From: Actinomycetes bacterium
GTDB taxonomy: Bacteria; Actinomycetota; Actinomycetes; Propionibacteriales; Propionibacteriaceae
NCBI GenBank assembly: GCA_023419175.1
Contig: JAEZYG010000029.1
Location: 1 to 33,424 of the forward strand
DNA length: 33,424 nucleotides
Direction: 5' to 3'
Positions 31,280-33,424 of the stretch are shown here, in pieces. Below the pieces are notes generated by a model. The model was not told the DNA's origin. It made no database searches and saw only the letters and a program-made list of their open reading frames with translations. A program made the translations under genes and the position numbers. Positions within the stretch are counted from its first letter, which is position 1; each line of letters starts with the position of its first letter.

Positions 31280-32716
31280 ATGCCCCGTTTGAAGCGTTTG
31301 CGTTCAGCAGCTAACAGCCGTGTACGACATGTGGTGTCCTCACAGCCTGAGCGTTCCACATGGAAAGCTCACTATCTGTTGGTCGCTCTATGCTGTTCAA
31401 TCGTTACCGCTCTCATCGGTTGGTTGAGCTGTACGGTTGTGATCGTTGTCGGTTGGATAGCGGCTGGACATAGCGATCTACTGAGCTTGCTTCAAGCCTC
31501 TACAAAAGCATGGCTTCTCGTTCACTCCATGAAGATCTATCTGGCTGCTGGACAGATATCGGTTACACCCCTTGGAGCGACCTTCCTGCTTATCTGGTTG
31601 GGCGTTGGAATTATCCACCTTGCCAGCGGACATTGTCGCGATAGCGATCACAGAATTGGTCTGAGAGTTTTGGAGATGACAGCGGTTTTCGCCCTCTCCT
31701 ATGGGGCTTTCATCGCGATAGGGGCAGCATGGACTCAATCCGTGGTGATCAATCAGATCGCCTTGGTGAAGGTGATCTGTATCGTCGCTGTTGTGGCAGG
31801 GTGGGCTTTTTCCACCTCGATGAAGTTGCCCTGGTGCAATCGCTCCCTATGGCCTGAATGGCTTCGATCTATCCTCGCAGCTCTCAGCGCGGGAATGGCG
31901 ACCATGATCGTATTCTCGGCTGTCGCTTTGACGATAGCGGTCGCTGTGAATTATCAGCGGATCACACTCATCCACGATTCGATCAATGCCGGAGTGATCG
32001 GTGGCATCATGATGCTCGTGCTCGAGTTAGCATGGCTTCCCACCATGATCTTGTGGACGGGAGCGTGGATCAGCGGAGCTGGAATTCAAATCGGGCTCGA
32101 TACCGTGATAAGTCCCGTCCATGCCCGTGTGGGAATGCTGCCAGCTTTTCCCTTCACAGGCGCTTTGCCCTCAGCAGGACAGGTGCCGTCTTGGATGCTC
32201 ATATGGCTTCTCTCGGGGGTTGTAAGCGGTATGGTCGCAGCATGGGTGATGAGCACCCGTATGATCGCTTGGTACGAATCGTCTCATCGGGTATCTGGAC
32301 AGCTATGGGCATGGTTATCGGCGTATCGAGCGAAAGGTGACGATCAGCCCAGCACATCTGAGATCGTCGCTGATGATGTAGATGAACTAGAGAATGTGGA
32401 TGCCGTTGATTCCTCTCTCCTTGGTGAACAGGAGAGAGATTCCTACGGGCTCGGAGTTGAAAAGATCAGCATCTGGGCTGCTTTAGCTGGCATCTGTACC
32501 GGATTGACATGGACTTTATCTCAATGGATGGCGACTGGAGATCTCGGTGTATCCCGTCTGGTCAATCTTGGAGGACGTATGGAAGCGGTAGCGATCATGT
32601 CGCCGTCTATCATGGGATTTGCCGCTCTATGTACGGGTTGGATCATGGGGATCGTTTATAGAATGCGCCACCGACAGCGAGTCGATGAGGTCAAGATAGA
32701 CTGTGATGGTGAATAA
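31280..32716 (+). CDS. DUF6350 (PerM-like) integral membrane protein
   Basis: The 478-residue protein has about ten membrane segments and a soluble acidic loop near residues 352-395 (TSEIVADDVDELENVDAVD). It matches DUF6350 proteins such as mycobacterial PerM, which is linked to cell division and persistence. In mycobacteria perM is followed by purN and purH. Here purH follows directly, its ATG overlapping the last 11 bases (32706-32716), and no purN lies between. The start is ATG at 31280, but the ribosome-binding site is poor (GAGAAGC 10 bases upstream). Confidence 0.82.
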   Translation: MPRLKRLRSAANSRVRHVVSSQPERSTWKAHYLLVALCCSIVTALIGWLSCTVVIVVGWIAAGHSDLLSLLQASTKAWLLVHSMKIYLAAGQISVTPLGATFLLIWLGVGIIHLASGHCRDSDHRIGLRVLEMTAVFALSYGAFIAIGAAWTQSVVINQIALVKVICIVAVVAGWAFSTSMKLPWCNRSLWPEWLRSILAALSAGMATMIVFSAVALTIAVAVNYQRITLIHDSINAGVIGGIMMLVLELAWLPTMILWTGAWISGAGIQIGLDTVISPVHARVGMLPAFPFTGALPSAGQVPSWMLIWLLSGVVSGMVAAWVMSTRMIAWYESSHRVSGQLWAWLSAYRAKGDDQPSTSEIVADDVDELENVDAVDSSLLGEQERDSYGLGVEKISIWAALAGICTGLTWTLSQWMATGDLGVSRLVNLGGRMEAVAIMSPSIMGFAALCTGWIMGIVYRMRHRQRVDEVKIDCDGE

Positions 32717-33424
32717 ATCCACACCTGATAGGTCATCTACATCTCGTCTACCGATTCGACGAGCTCTCATCTCGACCTATGACAAATCAGGTCTAGATGT
32801 TCTAGCTTCTGCTCTGATGGCGGCAGGAGTGGAGATCTATTCCACGGGTTCAACAGCGTCATTCTTAAACGGACAAGGAATTAGAGCTAATCCAGTAGAA
32901 CGGCTTACTTCATTCCCAGAATGTTTAGATGGGCGAGTAAAGACGCTCCACCCAGCGATCCATGCCGGAATTTTGGCGGATCGAAATAACGAGAACCACA
33001 TGGAACAGATCGCTGATTTAGATATCGATCCTTTCGATCTGGTGGTGGTCAATCTCTATCCTTTCGAGCAGACGGTTGCATCTGGTGCTCCAGAGGATAA
33101 CTGTATTGAGCAGATCGATATCGGAGGGCCTGCCATGATACGGGCTGCTGCGAAGAATCACCGCTCGGTTGCAGTTGTCACCAGCCCTGATGATTACGCT
33201 GTCCTGATCGGTGCTCTCAAACAGGGTGGAACGACCTATGAGATGAGACGTGAATTGGCAGCTCGTGCATTTGCCCATACTGCAGGGTATGACATGGCGG
33301 TTGCCAGATGGTTCAATGCGGACGATTTCCCTGAATGGTTAGGACAAAGCTGGGTAAAATGCGGTGATTTGCGTTATGGGGAGAACTCCCATCAGCGAGC
33401 AGCTCTCTATCGTGATCCATATGG
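32706..33424 (+). CDS. purH: Bifunctional purine biosynthesis protein PurH (partial, runs off window)
   Basis: The reading frame from ATG 32706 stays open to the window end and gives about 239 residues of PurH, the AICAR formyltransferase/IMP cyclohydrolase that makes IMP. The cyclohydrolase domain carries ALISTYDKSGL, STGSTASFL, GRVKTLHPAIHAGIL, VVNLYPFE and IDIGGPAMIRAAAKN. At the end, the normally conserved RYGENPHQ reads RYGENSHQ. The next in-frame codon, GTG at 32709, could be the start instead. It overlaps the DUF6350 gene by 11 bases and feeds the guaB-guaA branch. It is missed by closed-ORF scanning because its stop lies outside. Confidence 0.95.
   Translation, partial: MVNKSTPDRSSTSRLPIRRALISTYDKSGLDVLASALMAAGVEIYSTGSTASFLNGQGIRANPVERLTSFPECLDGRVKTLHPAIHAGILADRNNENHMEQIADLDIDPFDLVVVNLYPFEQTVASGAPEDNCIEQIDIGGPAMIRAAAKNHRSVAVVTSPDDYAVLIGALKQGGTTYEMRRELAARAFAHTAGYDMAVARWFNADDFPEWLGQSWVKCGDLRYGENSHQRAALYRDPY

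Noticed and set aside
31858..32340. 160-codon frame inside the DUF6350 gene
   Set aside because: It is on the same strand in another frame, with a hydrophilic Asp/Arg/His-rich product that is the typical frame shadow of a membrane protein gene.

Overview
The window reads as the chromosome of a moderate-G+C actinobacterium (Actinomycetota). The signs are the order of the housekeeping genes, lipoglycan-type mannosyltransferases (an MgtA-like GT4 and an MptB-like polyprenol-phosphomannose enzyme), a GuaB/GuaB3 pair, a PspC-domain histidine kinase, a DUF6350/PerM-like protein next to purH, and HrcA-type (CIRCE) control of groESL. A Propionibacteriaceae- or Actinomycetaceae-like lineage is plausible, but the sequence alone does not settle the family. 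Most genes are ordinary and many are translationally coupled by ATGA or similar overlaps.

Layout. 1-84 is the C-terminal anchor of a surface protein, followed by two hairpins. 396-1331 (-) is coaA. 1519-3311 (+) is acpS-nnr, converging on an mgtA-like gene (3334-4485, -). 4530-9352 (+) is a tight t6A operon: tsaE (with a ~145-residue N-terminal extension), tsaB, rimI and tsaD, then a Nudix hydrolase and a THUMP-like methyltransferase. 9355-11458 is groES-groEL with two CIRCE operators around a promoter and a strong terminator. 11616-17117 holds an MptB-like gene, guaB, an opposing membrane protein gene, guaB3 and a chorismate mutase gene. 17114-18607 (-) is cysK-cysE, divergent from guaA (18705-20252).

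20253-24565 is an accessory island inserted directly after guaA, whose 3' end is a known integration hotspot. It holds a DUF4143-type AAA ATPase, an ApeA-like HEPN protein divided over two overlapping reading frames (N-terminal domain, then a HEPN domain with an RNTYSH motif), a structured non-coding stretch, and the decayed remains of an AlbA/COG2865-type ATP-binding regulator with stops and frameshifts. The guaA 3'-terminal sequence recurs twice at 23.3-23.45 kb, as expected of attachment-site copies. No integrase gene is present. This is the most unusual part of the window and looks like a partly decayed defence island.

24750-28374 is an envelope-stress module. Three overlapping minus-strand genes (PspC membrane protein, small membrane protein, small PspC protein) diverge from a PspC-domain histidine kinase and a LuxR-type response regulator, in the style of EsrISR or LiaFSR. 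The rest is a GlsB/YeaQ-type membrane protein, pcrA, a DUF6350 (PerM-like) protein, and the start of purH, which runs off the right end.
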